Shown here: piece by piece, positions 34,106-42,492 of the stretch
Layout of the letters: the number at the start of each line of letters is the position of its first letter
Position numbering within the stretch: the stretch's first letter is position 1
From: Catellatospora sp. KI3
GTDB taxonomy: Bacteria > Actinomycetota > Actinomycetes > Mycobacteriales > Micromonosporaceae
DNA: 64,000 nt
Direction of reading: 5' to 3'
Assembly: GCF_029948125.1 (NCBI RefSeq)
Contig: NZ_JASAMB010000005.1
Location: 124,001 to 188,000, forward strand
Position numbers and translations under genes: made by a program
The notes under the pieces: model-generated
Seen by the model: the letters and a program-made list of their open reading frames with translations, nothing else
Databases searched by the model: none
Told to the model about the DNA's origin: nothing

Positions 34106-35137
34106 ATGGGGGCATTGCGGAGGATAGCGGCGGGCCTGTGCCTGACCGCGGCCGTGGTTCTGGCGCCGGCCGCACCGGCACAGGCGGTCAGCCCGGGGGT
34201 GCCGGGCAGAGTGGCGTTCATCCGGGGCGGCAACCTGTTCGTCGCCGAGACGTCCGGCGCGGTCTGGCAGGCCACCACCGGCGGCGGCTACGAGCGGCCG
34301 CGCTGGCAGCCCGGCGGTGGTGACGGCCTGGCCGTGCTCAGGAACGGCGACCTCTTCTACGGCCACGTCGACCCGGCCGCGCACTCGTTCACGGTCGACA
34401 GCCAGCTCACCACCGGCGGATTCGTCGGCGCCGGGGCCTGGTCGCCGGACGGCGCCAAGCTGGCGTACGCCTACAGCACCTGGGAGAACTACGCGCCGAC
34501 GATCTACATCGTGGACATCGGCGGCTCGGCGGCGGCCCGGTCCGGTCCGGCGTCGGCGCGCCGGTTGGCGACACACCTGAGCGCGGCCGCGCAGCAGGCG
34601 TTCGACCGCGCGCCGAAGAAGTCCGCCGCGGCGGCGGGCACCCCGGTGAACACCTGGAACCCGCTGCGCCACTCCCGCACGATCGCCTGGTCGCCCAACG
34701 GCCGGTGGATCGCCTTCCCCAACGGCGAGTGCTTCGCCATCTTCGACGACTGCCTGTCGGTGGTGGACGTGGCGACCGCGGAGGAGTGGTGGGTCACCGC
34801 GTTCGGCGGCGGCGGAGCCGACCTCAACGGCTTCGCCACCGAACCGGCCTTCACCGCCGACTCGTCCCGGCTGCTGTGGACCCAGCAGACCGCACCGCGG
34901 TACGAGCCGAATCCGTTGCCCGGCCCGCTGCGGACGATCTCCTCCCCGCCCACGGCGTTCACCCCGCAGACGCAGGTCGGCGCCGACTGGGAGTACGCGG
35001 CGATCCCGTCACCGGCCGCGGACGGCAGCGTGCTGGTGACCGCGGGCCGCAGCGGCGTCGCCTGGGTGACGCTGCGCGACGGCGCCACCCGACGCTACCT
35101 CTACCAGGGATACCAGCACGACTGGCAGGCCCGCTGA
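34106..35137 (+). CDS. Secreted TolB-like beta-propeller protein
   Basis: The 343-residue protein has a signal peptide cut after APAQA and several WD40/TolB-like blades: GRVAFIRGGNLFVAE, GAWSPDGAKLAYAYS, IAWSPNGRWIAFPNG, PAFTADSSRLLWTQQ and PSPAADGSVLVTAGRSG. Such secreted propellers bind proteins or glycans; no enzyme site is evident. A lower-G+C promoter region (ACATCTTACGATCGACGG) precedes the AGGAGGG ribosome site. A strong terminator follows the gene. Confidence 0.78.
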   Translation: MGALRRIAAGLCLTAAVVLAPAAPAQAVSPGVPGRVAFIRGGNLFVAETSGAVWQATTGGGYERPRWQPGGGDGLAVLRNGDLFYGHVDPAAHSFTVDSQLTTGGFVGAGAWSPDGAKLAYAYSTWENYAPTIYIVDIGGSAAARSGPASARRLATHLSAAAQQAFDRAPKKSAAAAGTPVNTWNPLRHSRTIAWSPNGRWIAFPNGECFAIFDDCLSVVDVATAEEWWVTAFGGGGADLNGFATEPAFTADSSRLLWTQQTAPRYEPNPLPGPLRTISSPPTAFTPQTQVGADWEYAAIPSPAADGSVLVTAGRSGVAWVTLRDGATRRYLYQGYQHDWQAR

Positions 35138-35143
35138 CGGGGG

Positions 35144-35177
35144 CCCGGCCGCACGGGCTCGCGTCCGTGCGGCCGGG
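35144..35177 (+). terminator. Terminator of the beta-propeller gene
   Basis: Arms CCCGGCCGCACGG and CCGTGCGGCCGGG are exact complements with an eight-base loop. It begins a few bases after the stop. Confidence 0.75.
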
Positions 35178-35277
35178 GCACGCGTGTCCGCCCGTCCACC
35201 CGGGTGCGGGTCGGCCGCCGTGGCGGCGCGCCCGGCCCGGATAAGCCGCCGCCGCCGGATCCGCTGACACCGCCCGC

Positions 35278-36249
35278 TCAGCACAGCGGCACCCGCCACC
35301 TGCCCTCGGCGGCCGGGGTGGCGGTGCCGCCGAGCTCGGCGCAGGCCGCCGCGAATCGGCGGCCGATCCAGTCGACCTCCCGGCCCCGAGCCAGCCGGGT
35401 ACGGCAGTAGTCCAGCGCCAGCGGCACGGCCTCGGCGTGCACCGGTCCCCGCTCGTCCACCGTCACCTCGAACAGCAGGCCGAGGTCGTTGCGCAGGTGC
35501 GGGTCGACGGCGTAGTCGTCGATGAAGTCGCCCAGGTCGTACAGGACCGGCCCCCGCACGCCGTGGAACACGTGCGCCGAGTGCCCGGCGACCAGCGCCG
35601 CGCCCGCCGCCAGCAGGCGCGGCGCCACGGCCCGCACATGCGGCACGGGGCGGGTGGTCATGTTCGGACCCCAGTGCGGCATGACCAGGGCCAGGTCGGT
35701 GTCGGCGGCCATCGCGCCGATCTGCCCGAGCAGCCACTCCGGCACCTGCCGGTGCAGGTCCGCGTAGGCGACGCCCGGTGCCGTGGCCGTGGCGGCGAAG
35801 TCGGCCGGGTGGTCGGTGACGCCCAGCACGCCCAGCCGCAGGCCCGCGGCGTCGAGCACCCGCCAGGCGCGGGCGGTGCCCTCGTCCGGCCCGGCCCCGG
35901 CCACCGCGATCCCGGCCGCGTCCAGCAGGCCCAGCGTGTCCAGCAGTGCCACCGAGCCGTAGTCCAGGGCGTGGTTGTTGGCCAGCGTCACGCACCCGAC
36001 GCCGAGCCAGGACAGCAGTGCGGCCGCGCGCGGCGGGGCCCGGAAGAAGAACGGCTTGCCCGGGGCGGCCCAGCGCTCGCCCCGATCGCTGACGCAGCAC
36101 TCCAGGTTGACCACGCAGGCGTCGGCACCGGCGCAGATCCGGCGTACGGCGGGGGAGAACAGCTCGTCGAACGGCACCCCGGCGGCCAGGCTGTCACCGA
36201 CGCCGCGCCCGAGCATGGTGTCCCCCGCGAGCACCACTCGCACCACCAC
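35278..36249 (-). CDS. CapA family (poly-gamma-glutamate synthesis-like) metallophosphatase-fold protein
   Basis: The protein shows the CapA pattern: LAGDTMLGRGV at the start, VVNLECCVSDRG, TLANNHALDYG, MPHWGPNM, GHSAHVFHGV and YDLGDFIDDY. These contain the Asp, Asn and His residues of a calcineurin-like metal site. CapA-like proteins occur in capsule synthesis loci and as secreted or cytosolic enzymes of unclear activity. This copy has no signal peptide. The start is uncertain: the reading frame continues upstream to GTG 36279 through a C-rich low-complexity stretch, and several GTG codons lie at 36243-36249. Confidence 0.8.
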   Translation of the reverse strand: MVVRVVLAGDTMLGRGVGDSLAAGVPFDELFSPAVRRICAGADACVVNLECCVSDRGERWAAPGKPFFFRAPPRAAALLSWLGVGCVTLANNHALDYGSVALLDTLGLLDAAGIAVAGAGPDEGTARAWRVLDAAGLRLGVLGVTDHPADFAATATAPGVAYADLHRQVPEWLLGQIGAMAADTDLALVMPHWGPNMTTRPVPHVRAVAPRLLAAGAALVAGHSAHVFHGVRGPVLYDLGDFIDDYAVDPHLRNDLGLLFEVTVDERGPVHAEAVPLALDYCRTRLARGREVDWIGRRFAAACAELGGTATPAAEGRWRVPLC

Positions 36250-36337
36250 CCCATTCCACCGCGCCCCGCCCCGCCCCACAACCCACCCCCGCCCCGCCCG
36301 CGCCGCCCCGCCCGCGCCGCGTCCGCGCGGGGCGGGC

Positions 36338-36393
36338 AGTTTCGGGGAAAGTGCAGGTATCCGGGCCCCGATTGCCGCAGTTTCCCCGAAATT
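36338..36393. repeat. Dispersed palindromic element, copy 1
   Basis: The left arm GCAGTTTCGGGGAAAGTGC and right arm GCAGTTTCCCCGAAATTGC flank a short G+C-rich centre. It belongs to a four-copy family (see 46038, 56417 and 63424). This is the most diverged copy, with a shortened right inner arm. It lies between divergent capA-like and GNAT genes. Confidence 0.85.
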
Positions 36394-36486
36394 GCAGCCT
36401 GCGGTTGGCGCCCAAAGTGGGGCGCGGGGGCGGCGGGTGCGGTGTTAACGTGCTGCGCCGGTGCGGGTCGGGCGAGGAGGAGCAGC

Positions 36487-36966
36487 GTGGTGGAGCGGTC
36501 GGTGGTGGCCTTCCGGATTGAGGCGGCCGGGTTGGTGAGCGGCTGGGCGACGACCGCGGCCGAGGTCGCGGCCTGGTGCTCGCGCGACCGGGCGCCCGTG
36601 CCGCCGGAGGTGGTCGCGTCCTGGTCGGGCGAGCCGGACGTGCGCGCATACCTGCTGCTCGAGGGCGACGAGCCGGTCGGGTACGGCGAGCTGTGGCTCG
36701 ACGACGAGGAGGGTGAGGTCGAGCTGGCCCGGCTCCTGATCGCCCCCCGCCGTCGCGGCCACGGCCTGGGTCGAGAGCTGGTACGGGCGCTGACCGGGCT
36801 GGCCCGGCGGGCGCACCCGACGGTGTTCCTGCGGCTGGTGCCGGGCAACGACGCGGCGCTGGCCTGCTACCTCGGGGCGGGGTTCGTCCGGGTGGCGGCG
36901 GAGCAGGAGCGGGAGTGGAATGCGATCCAGCCGCGGCCGTACCTGTGGCTGACGTTCACGGCATGA
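36487..36966 (+). CDS. GNAT family N-acetyltransferase
   Basis: The 159-residue protein has the GNAT core: the central strand GEVELARLLIAPRRRGHGLGRELV with the acetyl-CoA loop RRRGHGLG, followed by VFLRLVPGNDAALACYLGAGFV. Its substrate is unknown. Start: GTG 36487 with GAGGAGGA upstream. Its 3' end overlaps that of the convergent membrane-protein gene by 11 bases. Confidence 0.85.
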   Translation: MVERSVVAFRIEAAGLVSGWATTAAEVAAWCSRDRAPVPPEVVASWSGEPDVRAYLLLEGDEPVGYGELWLDDEEGEVELARLLIAPRRRGHGLGRELVRALTGLARRAHPTVFLRLVPGNDAALACYLGAGFVRVAAEQEREWNAIQPRPYLWLTFTA

Positions 36967-38050
36967 CCGGCTGCGGCTGCGGGGCGTGCACCTTGCCGAG
37001 GTACGCCCAGATCGCCAGGCCCACCGGGATGATCAGCCAGCACGAGAACAGGCGGTAGCCGAGCACCGCCGCGGCGGCGGGTGCCTGCCCGGCACCGGCC
37101 GAGGTGAGCGCGGTGAGCAGGCTGGCCTCGATGACGCCCATACCGCCGGGGGACACCGGGATCTGGCGGACCAGCTGCACGACGACGTACACGGTGCCGA
37201 GCTGGACGAAGGTCAGCGGCAGGTCAAAGGCGCGGGCGACGGCGGCCAGGCAGATCAGGTCGGCCAGCCAGTTGGCGGCGGCGAAGCCGAGGGCGGCGCG
37301 GCGGTGGCGGCGGGAGATGGTGGCGCTGACGGAGATCGTACGCCGCAGCAGGTCGAGCAGTGTGCGCAGGCGGCCGCCCAGCCAGCCGTCCTCGGCGACC
37401 GGGCCGGCGGTCCGGACGACGCGATCGGCGCAGTCCCGGCGGTGCCGCGACCGGCGCCAGATCCGCAGGCCGAGTCCGGCGGCGACGGCGCCCGCCGCGC
37501 TCAGCACCCCGGCGGGGTGGGACTCCCACATCTCCTGCGGCGCCCGGACGACCATGGTCAGGAAGCCGGTCAGGTAGAGCAGGGCCAGCGCGGCGAACGA
37601 GCACACCCCGGACAGGATCATGACCGCCGTGGCGGCCTCGCTGGAGGCGCCCCAGCGGCGGAACGACTGGTAGGCGAACGCGGCCGACACCGCCGACCCG
37701 GCGGGCATGCTGATCGCGATCGCCGACCGGCCGTAGGTGACCGCCAGCGCGCTGCGCATCGGCACGTCCACGTCCACGCCCTTGAGCAGCCAGACCTGCT
37801 GCCGGGCGAACATGGCCATGGAGACCCACTCGGCGACCAGGGCCACGAGCAGCCAACCGGGCTCGGCACCCGCGAGTACGGGCCAGATCTCGTCGAGGCC
37901 CGGCACCTTGTCGCGCACGGTGTACAGCGCTACGGCGATCGCCACCACAGGCAGCAGCCTGCGGAGCCATCGTCTGATCGCGGGGTGCCGCACGATCGCC
38001 GACGCTACTGCCTCGGCTGATGCTTTTGCACAACAAGTAATTTTGCCCAC
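36956..38050 (-). CDS. Lysylphosphatidylglycerol synthase-type (UPF0104) integral membrane protein
   Basis: The 364-residue protein has about eight hydrophobic segments. It contains the family elements SMPAGSAVSAAFAYQSFRRWGAS and the closing RQIPVSPGGMGVIEASLL motif, typical of the flippase-like transmembrane domain of MprF/AglD proteins. A soluble synthase domain is missing, so it is the stand-alone membrane type, possibly a lipid or glycolipid translocator. The frame opens at GTG 38050, but a TTGCC-N5-GGCAA palindrome spans 38043-38057 and overlaps it, so the true start may be further in, for example GTG 37993. That palindrome matches sites at the TetR gene 1.3 kb away. Confidence 0.82.
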   Translation of the reverse strand: MGKITCCAKASAEAVASAIVRHPAIRRWLRRLLPVVAIAVALYTVRDKVPGLDEIWPVLAGAEPGWLLVALVAEWVSMAMFARQQVWLLKGVDVDVPMRSALAVTYGRSAIAISMPAGSAVSAAFAYQSFRRWGASSEAATAVMILSGVCSFAALALLYLTGFLTMVVRAPQEMWESHPAGVLSAAGAVAAGLGLRIWRRSRHRRDCADRVVRTAGPVAEDGWLGGRLRTLLDLLRRTISVSATISRRHRRAALGFAAANWLADLICLAAVARAFDLPLTFVQLGTVYVVVQLVRQIPVSPGGMGVIEASLLTALTSAGAGQAPAAAAVLGYRLFSCWLIIPVGLAIWAYLGKVHAPQPQPVMP

Positions 38051-38057
38051 ACGGCAA
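38043..38057. promoter_or_regulatory. TTGCC-N5-GGCAA operator-like palindrome
   Basis: The sequence TTGCCCACACGGCAA matches the palindromes at 39342-39356 and 39359-39373 next to the TetR gene. It sits at the 5' end of the UPF0104 gene, so that gene is a likely second target of the TetR protein. Confidence 0.6.
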
Positions 38058-38722
38058 GCTGTGTGATCCGGCCGGTCTCCTCGGTGGGCGGCCAGCTTCC
38101 GAGCTGCTGCGGGGTTCCGACCGGGTCCGGTGATCGTCGGCGCGGCGCCCGGGCGGTTGATCGCCGTTGTCGGCCGGAAGGCGGGACCCGGCTCTAGCGC
38201 GCTGCGCGATGTTCTGTCCGAAGACAGCGATCTTCGCTTGCGCGAGGATTGGTGATCGGTGTCTGCGGACTCGTAGCGGGTTTCGGCCGGCGGGCCGAGC
38301 AGCGTTGTGACCGCTGGTGGCGATCTTCGGCGTCCGTCCTACTGCTTTGATCGCTGTTGGCGGCCACAACATGGGCCATTGGCCGAGGTTCTGACCACTG
38401 ACGGCGATCAGGAACGCGGTCGGCAGAGGTAGTGACCGCTGGCAGCGATCATCGCGGCGCGCCCCTCACCTGCGGCGCGCCCCCTCACCTGCGGCGCGCT
38501 CCCCCTGCGGTGTGCTTCTCACTGGTGGTGCGCTTCTCGCTGGTGGTGCGCCCTGTCGCCTGCGGCGCGCGCCTCTCGCCGCTCGAGGCTCGCACCCTTA
38601 CCTACCTGCCCGCCACGGCTGCCTCGCCTCGTTTCGGCGAGTGATCACGGTGCCAGGGTGGCGACACACCGTCGAACCCGACCTTAAGTTCATGATCAAC
38701 CGGGTGGGCGGGGTGGGTGGGG
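38051..38722. other. 672-bp intergenic region with degenerate repeats
   Basis: No gene is credible. Between 38157 and 38454 short related units occur in both orientations, of the form TGACCGCTGGYGGCGATC: 38308, 38392 and 38432 forward, 38158 and 38347 reverse. These are followed by a seven-copy tandem repeat at 38454-38580. Confidence 0.6.
38454..38580. repeat. Seven degenerate tandem copies of an 18-19 bp unit
   Basis: The unit is close to GCGGCGCGCCCCTCACCT. Copies start at 38454, 38472, 38491, 38507, 38525, 38543 and 38562 and range from 16 to 19 bases. The first two are nearly identical. Middle copies drift to GTGGTGCGCTTCTCGCTG. Confidence 0.8.
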
Positions 38723-39310
38723 TCAGGTGAAGGGGGAGGCGGCGTGGGAGAGGCCGGTCTGGATGGCTTCGGAGAGGGGGGAAGGGGTCTTCTGCTCGGT
38801 CCAGTGGGCGGTGACGGTGCGGATGGTGGCGAGGAAGACGGCGGCCATGACGCGGGCGCGCATCGGGTCGGGGTGGGGGTCGCGGGCGGCGATCTCATTG
38901 GCGAGCTCGTGCTCGAAGGCGGCCTGGATGGCGGCCTGCTGGGCGAGCAGCGACGGGTGCCGCCGCAGCAGGCGGAGCTGGCCAAGCCAGTTCGGGTCGG
39001 GTTCGCGCCGCTGGGCGAACTGGGCGGCGGCGCTGCGGGTCAGCGCCTGCCACGGGGGTTCGTCGGCGGGGCGGGCGCGCAGCCGTTCGAGCAGTCCGTC
39101 GATGCGGGCGCGGTCGCCGTACAGCAGGGCGTCTTCCTTGTTGAGGAAGTAGTTGGAGAAGGTGCGCCGGGAGACGTTGGCCTCGTCGGCGATCGCGTCG
39201 ACGGTGACCGTGTCGAAGCCGCGTTCGAGGGCCAGGCGCAGGGTGGCCTCGTGCAGCGCCTGCCGGGTGGCTTCCTTCTTGCGCTCACGCAGCGTGATGG
39301 TGGTCTCCAC
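38723..39310 (-). CDS. TetR family regulator
   Basis: The 195-residue protein has a TetR DNA-binding domain in residues 10-55 (ATRQALHEATLRLALERGFDTVT, then ISRRTF-like VSRRTFSNYF) and an all-helical effector domain. The start is GTG 39310. Candidate operators of the form TTGCC-N5-GGCAA begin 15 bases upstream of it in a 17-bp-spaced row, so autoregulation is likely. The divergent UspA gene shares that region. Confidence 0.88.
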   Translation of the reverse strand: METTITLRERKKEATRQALHEATLRLALERGFDTVTVDAIADEANVSRRTFSNYFLNKEDALLYGDRARIDGLLERLRARPADEPPWQALTRSAAAQFAQRREPDPNWLGQLRLLRRHPSLLAQQAAIQAAFEHELANEIAARDPHPDPMRARVMAAVFLATIRTVTAHWTEQKTPSPLSEAIQTGLSHAASPFT

Positions 39311-39324
39311 AGATGCCCACTTTA

Positions 39325-39373
39325 CCGCCCGTCGGGCAAACTTGCCTCATGGGCAACTTTGCGTACGCGGCAA
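39325..39373. promoter_or_regulatory. Array of three operator-like palindromes, 17-bp period
   Basis: CCGCC-CGTCG-GGCAA (39325-39339), TTGCC-TCATG-GGCAA (39342-39356) and TTGCG-TACGC-GGCAA (39359-39373) follow at exact 17-bp spacing. The central copy is a perfect match to the site at 38043. It lies between the divergent TetR and UspA genes. Confidence 0.65.
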
Positions 39374-39406
39374 GAAGTGCCGCCCCGCGCGGCGCGGGCC
39401 GCTGAG

Positions 39407-39901
39407 ATGGACGCCTCGACCGGCGCGGCCGAGCACTACGGTCCGGCGGCACCGCGCCACGACTTCGAGTGCGGCACGGACGGCCCCCGCGTGATCATGG
39501 TGGGCGTGGACGGGAGCCCCACCTCTGAGCACGCCGCCGCGTACGCCGCCGGGCTGGCCCGCCGCCAGCGCTGCCGCCTGGTCGTCGTCTTCGTCGGCAC
39601 CTCGCCCGGCCTGGTCGGCTCGATGTACGCCGACCTCGCCGTGGCCGCCGCCGACGCCAACGACGAGATCGCCGCGCAGCTGCGCCGGGACGTGCGCCGG
39701 GCCGCCGAGGAGATGGGCCTGCCGGTCACGTTCGTGGTCCGGGAGGGCGACCCGTTCGCGCGCCTGCGCGAGACCGCCGACCAGTTCAAGGCCGACATGC
39801 TGGTGGTCGGCGTCTCCGCGCAGGCCGGGCACCGCTTCCTCGGCTCGGTCGCGACCCGGCTGGTCCGGCTCGGCCGCTGGCCGGTCGTGGTGGTGCCCTA
39901 G
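39407..39901 (+). CDS. Universal stress protein (UspA family)
   Basis: The 164-residue protein has the UspA core: MVGVDGSPTSEHA at the first strand and loop, and the ATP-type motif GHRFLGSVATRLVRLGRWPVVVV at the end (G-x2-G-x9-G-type phosphate loop). It has an N-terminal extension of about 30 residues. Start: ATG 39407. It is divergent from the TetR gene and shares its operator region, so stress- or ligand-responsive control by that TetR is likely. Confidence 0.85.
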   Translation: MDASTGAAEHYGPAAPRHDFECGTDGPRVIMVGVDGSPTSEHAAAYAAGLARRQRCRLVVVFVGTSPGLVGSMYADLAVAAADANDEIAAQLRRDVRRAAEEMGLPVTFVVREGDPFARLRETADQFKADMLVVGVSAQAGHRFLGSVATRLVRLGRWPVVVVP

Positions 39902-39936
39902 CCCGCCCGCACGCTCAGGCCACCGGCCGGGCGGGC
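39901..39936. terminator. Terminator between UspA and SRPBCC genes
   Basis: Arms GCCCGCCCG and CGGGCGGGC pair across an 18-base loop. It lies just past the UspA stop and faces the convergent SRPBCC gene. Confidence 0.5.
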
Positions 39937-39959
39937 CGAGCACCGTGTCAGGCCCGCGC

Positions 39960-40391
39960 TCAGGCCGCGGTCGGGGAGTCGAGCACCGTGCCGAGGTGGC
40001 GCAGGATGCCGGGCCAGCCACGGGACATGCCCTCGAGCGCGCTGCGGCCCAGCGGCGAGTCCAGGTCGATGCCGGCCTGCTCCAGGAACAGCCGGGTGCC
40101 GGTGCCCTCGGGGACCAGCCGCCAGGTGATCGTGTTGTCCAGGGTGCCCTCGGCGAAGCTGTAGCGCAGCAGCCGCTCCGGCAGCACCTCCAGCACCTGG
40201 CACGGCTGCTGCCCCCACCTGCCCATGTCGAGGGTGAAGCGGTGCCCCACCTCGGGCCGGACGTCACCGGTGGCCCACCAGCGGGCGTGCAGCTCCGGGT
40301 CGGTCAGCGCCCGCCACACCGCGGCGGGCGGGTGGGCCAGGAACTGGTCGCAGCGGATCACGCCAGGCTGGTTCGGCTCGGGCTGCGTCAT
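39960..40391 (-). CDS. SRPBCC/AHSA1-type protein
   Basis: The 143-residue protein has the SRPBCC (START-like) pattern: FLAHPPAAVWRALTDPELHARWW at the start, then a beta-rich middle and TRLFLEQAGI with a C-terminal helix SRGWPGILRHLGTVLD. AHSA1 proteins bind hydrophobic ligands or act as co-chaperones. Its start overlaps the ArsR stop by four bases, the common ArsR-SRPBCC operon arrangement. The pair suggests a small hydrophobic inducer. Confidence 0.86.
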   Translation of the reverse strand: MTQPEPNQPGVIRCDQFLAHPPAAVWRALTDPELHARWWATGDVRPEVGHRFTLDMGRWGQQPCQVLEVLPERLLRYSFAEGTLDNTITWRLVPEGTGTRLFLEQAGIDLDSPLGRSALEGMSRGWPGILRHLGTVLDSPTAA

Positions 40392-40696
40392 GGGGACTCC
40401 TCATCCAGTACGTCGCGCAGCGACCGCAGCCGCTCGCGCCAGTAGTGCTCGAAGGGGTGCAGCCACTGGCCCACCTCGGCCAGGGGCTGCGGTTGCAGGT
40501 GGTAGAAGCGCTGGCGGCCGCGCGGCTCCTCGCGCACCAGTCCGGCCTGCCGCAGCACCTGCAGGTGCTCCGACACCGCCGGGCGGCTCAGTGCGAAGCG
40601 CGCGACCAGGTCGTTGACCGCCAGCGGCCCGGTGCGCAGCGCGTAGAGCAGCTGCCTGCGCACCGGGTTGGCCAGCGCGCCGAACACGTCTGTCAC
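40388..40696 (-). CDS. ArsR family regulator
   Basis: The 102-residue protein is a winged-helix regulator: FGALANPVRRQLLYALRTGPLAVNDLV, then the recognition helix RPAVSEHLQVLRQAGLV and the wing EEPRGRQRFYHLQ. No metal-binding Cys pair is present, so it is not a classic metal sensor. Start: GTG 40696. It is translationally coupled to the downstream SRPBCC gene. A GTCGGA-N4-TCCGAC palindrome lies 15 bases upstream. Confidence 0.88.
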   Translation of the reverse strand: MTDVFGALANPVRRQLLYALRTGPLAVNDLVARFALSRPAVSEHLQVLRQAGLVREEPRGRQRFYHLQPQPLAEVGQWLHPFEHYWRERLRSLRDVLDEESP

Positions 40697-40710
40697 GAGC
40701 GGAACAATAC

Positions 40711-40726
40711 GTCGGAGATTTCCGAC
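40711..40726. promoter_or_regulatory. Candidate ArsR operator
   Basis: GTCGGAGATTTCCGAC is a perfect inverted repeat with a four-base centre, 15-30 bp upstream of the ArsR start. Its position fits autoregulation. Confidence 0.55.
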
Positions 40727-40842
40727 GCGTCAACACGGACAGGCACCGCCTACGGCGAGCGTGTTGGCGCCGACCCGCCGGCTGGTCCACAATCCAGCAG
40801 GTCGGGGGCGAGTGGGCGCCCTCGCCGAGCAGGGAGTGCCTC

Positions 40843-42492
40843 GTGTCCGACGTCGCCGTCGAGCCCGTATCCGTGACGCTCGGTGATGAGCCGACCGCCC
40901 CGGCGAGGCGGGACCGGCGGGTGGCGGTGCTGCTGCCGTACACCCTGCTGGGGCTGGTGCTCGCGGCGGTGACCTGGGTGAGCCTGGCCACGGCGCGCTA
41001 CCACGGCCGCACCTACGACGAGTACATGCAGGACGACTACGGCGCCCGGGTGCTCGAGTTCTACCTGTCGCTCGGGCGGGACCGCTCGTTCCTGGAGATG
41101 CCCGACTACCTCTACATGCCCCAGCACGGCTCGGGCTTCGAGGTGGTCGTGGCCTTCTGCCAGCACCTGACCGGCGAGGTGTGGCAGACCCGGACCATGG
41201 TCAACGCGTGCTTCGGCCTGCTCGGCATCCTCATCGTCGCGCTCGCGGGCCGGGAGCTCGCCGGGCCGTGGGGTGCGCTCGCCGCCGCGACCGGGCTCGC
41301 GCTGTATCCGCGCTACTTCGGCCAGCTGCCCAACAACTCCAAGGACGTCCCCATGGCGGTGGCCATGGCGCTGGTGCTGTGGCTGGTGCTGCGCCTGATG
41401 CGCCGCTGGCCGCGGCGGCCGCGGCGGTTCGAGGTGCTGGAGCTGTCGGCGGTCGGCGCCGCGATCGGGTACGCCGCGTCGATCCGGGTCAACGCGCTGC
41501 TGTGGTTCGGGCTGCTGGCGCTGCTGGGGGCCGGGTACTGGCTGCGCCACGGGTACCGGCTGCGCGGCGCGGCGCTGCGCGACGAGCTGCTGCACCAGCT
41601 CAGCGCGGTGCTGGCCATCGGCTCGGCGGCCTACCTGGTGATGTCGCTGATGTGGCCGTACCTGCTGACCAACCCGGTGCACGGGCTGCTGGACTCGGTG
41701 CACTCGATGGCCAACTACGACTGGGACAACGAGATCCTGTTCGGCGGCGAGCTGGTCCGGGCGACCCGGCTGCCCTGGTACTACGCGCCGTGGTGGCTCG
41801 TCATCGGCTCACCGCTGCCGGTGGTGCTGCTGGCGGCGGCCGGCGCGGTGGCGGCGGTGGCCGCGCTGGTACGGCGGCAGCGGCTGGACGCCCGCCTGCT
41901 GCTGCTCGGGGCGTACATCGTGCTGCCGCTCGTCATGATCATCGTGGCGCACTCGACGCTGTACAACAGCCTGCGGCAGTTCCTGTTCGTGGTGCCCGGA
42001 CTGGTGCTGCTGGCGGCGGTGCTGCTGGTGCGCTGGGTGCGCCACGCCCGGCGGCACGGCCGGGTCGCACTGGCCGTGGCGCTGACCGGGGCGGCCGTGC
42101 TGGGCCAGGCCGAGGCCGCCTACGCCTCGGCCCGGATCTTCCCGTACGAGTACGCGTACTTCAGTCCGCTCGTCGGCGGCTACACCGGTGCCCGCCACGA
42201 CTACGAGAGCACCTACTACGGCTCGTGCACCCGCGCGGCGGCGGTCTGGCTCAACGACCACTTCACCGAGTACACCGCCGACCCCCGCCCGACGTTCCGC
42301 GACGAGCACCAGTGGAACTCCCTGGCCGAGGTCGACCTGGCCGACGGGTTCACCGGCGTCGGGGACGGGCAGCCCCTCTTCCGGATCACCACCGGCCTGC
42401 CCGGCCCCGGCTACCGGGAGATTCACACGGTGACGCTGGAGGGTGAATCACTCTGCCGCGTCTCGGTGCTGAACACCGGCGTGGCGGCGTGA
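40843..42492 (+). CDS. GT39/ArnT-like membrane glycosyltransferase
   Basis: The 549-residue protein has about a dozen hydrophobic segments. The early periplasmic loop has RTYDEYMQDDYGARV, with acidic residues in the position of the catalytic Asp/Glu of PMT-type (GT-C) enzymes. LYPRYFGQLPNNSKDVP follows in the next loop. The C-terminal 100 residues are soluble. Such enzymes transfer a sugar from a polyprenyl phosphate donor outside the membrane. Start: GTG 40843 with AGGGAG upstream. Its last 70 bases overlap the convergent YciI-like gene. Confidence 0.8.
   Translation: MSDVAVEPVSVTLGDEPTAPARRDRRVAVLLPYTLLGLVLAAVTWVSLATARYHGRTYDEYMQDDYGARVLEFYLSLGRDRSFLEMPDYLYMPQHGSGFEVVVAFCQHLTGEVWQTRTMVNACFGLLGILIVALAGRELAGPWGALAAATGLALYPRYFGQLPNNSKDVPMAVAMALVLWLVLRLMRRWPRRPRRFEVLELSAVGAAIGYAASIRVNALLWFGLLALLGAGYWLRHGYRLRGAALRDELLHQLSAVLAIGSAAYLVMSLMWPYLLTNPVHGLLDSVHSMANYDWDNEILFGGELVRATRLPWYYAPWWLVIGSPLPVVLLAAAGAVAAVAALVRRQRLDARLLLLGAYIVLPLVMIIVAHSTLYNSLRQFLFVVPGLVLLAAVLLVRWVRHARRHGRVALAVALTGAAVLGQAEAAYASARIFPYEYAYFSPLVGGYTGARHDYESTYYGSCTRAAAVWLNDHFTEYTADPRPTFRDEHQWNSLAEVDLADGFTGVGDGQPLFRITTGLPGPGYREIHTVTLEGESLCRVSVLNTGVAA

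Noticed and set aside
36240-36335. Upstream extension of the CapA-like protein into a C-rich stretch
   Set aside because: The extension is low-complexity sequence made of Gly, Arg and Trp codons, and the family begins close to LAGDTMLGRG.
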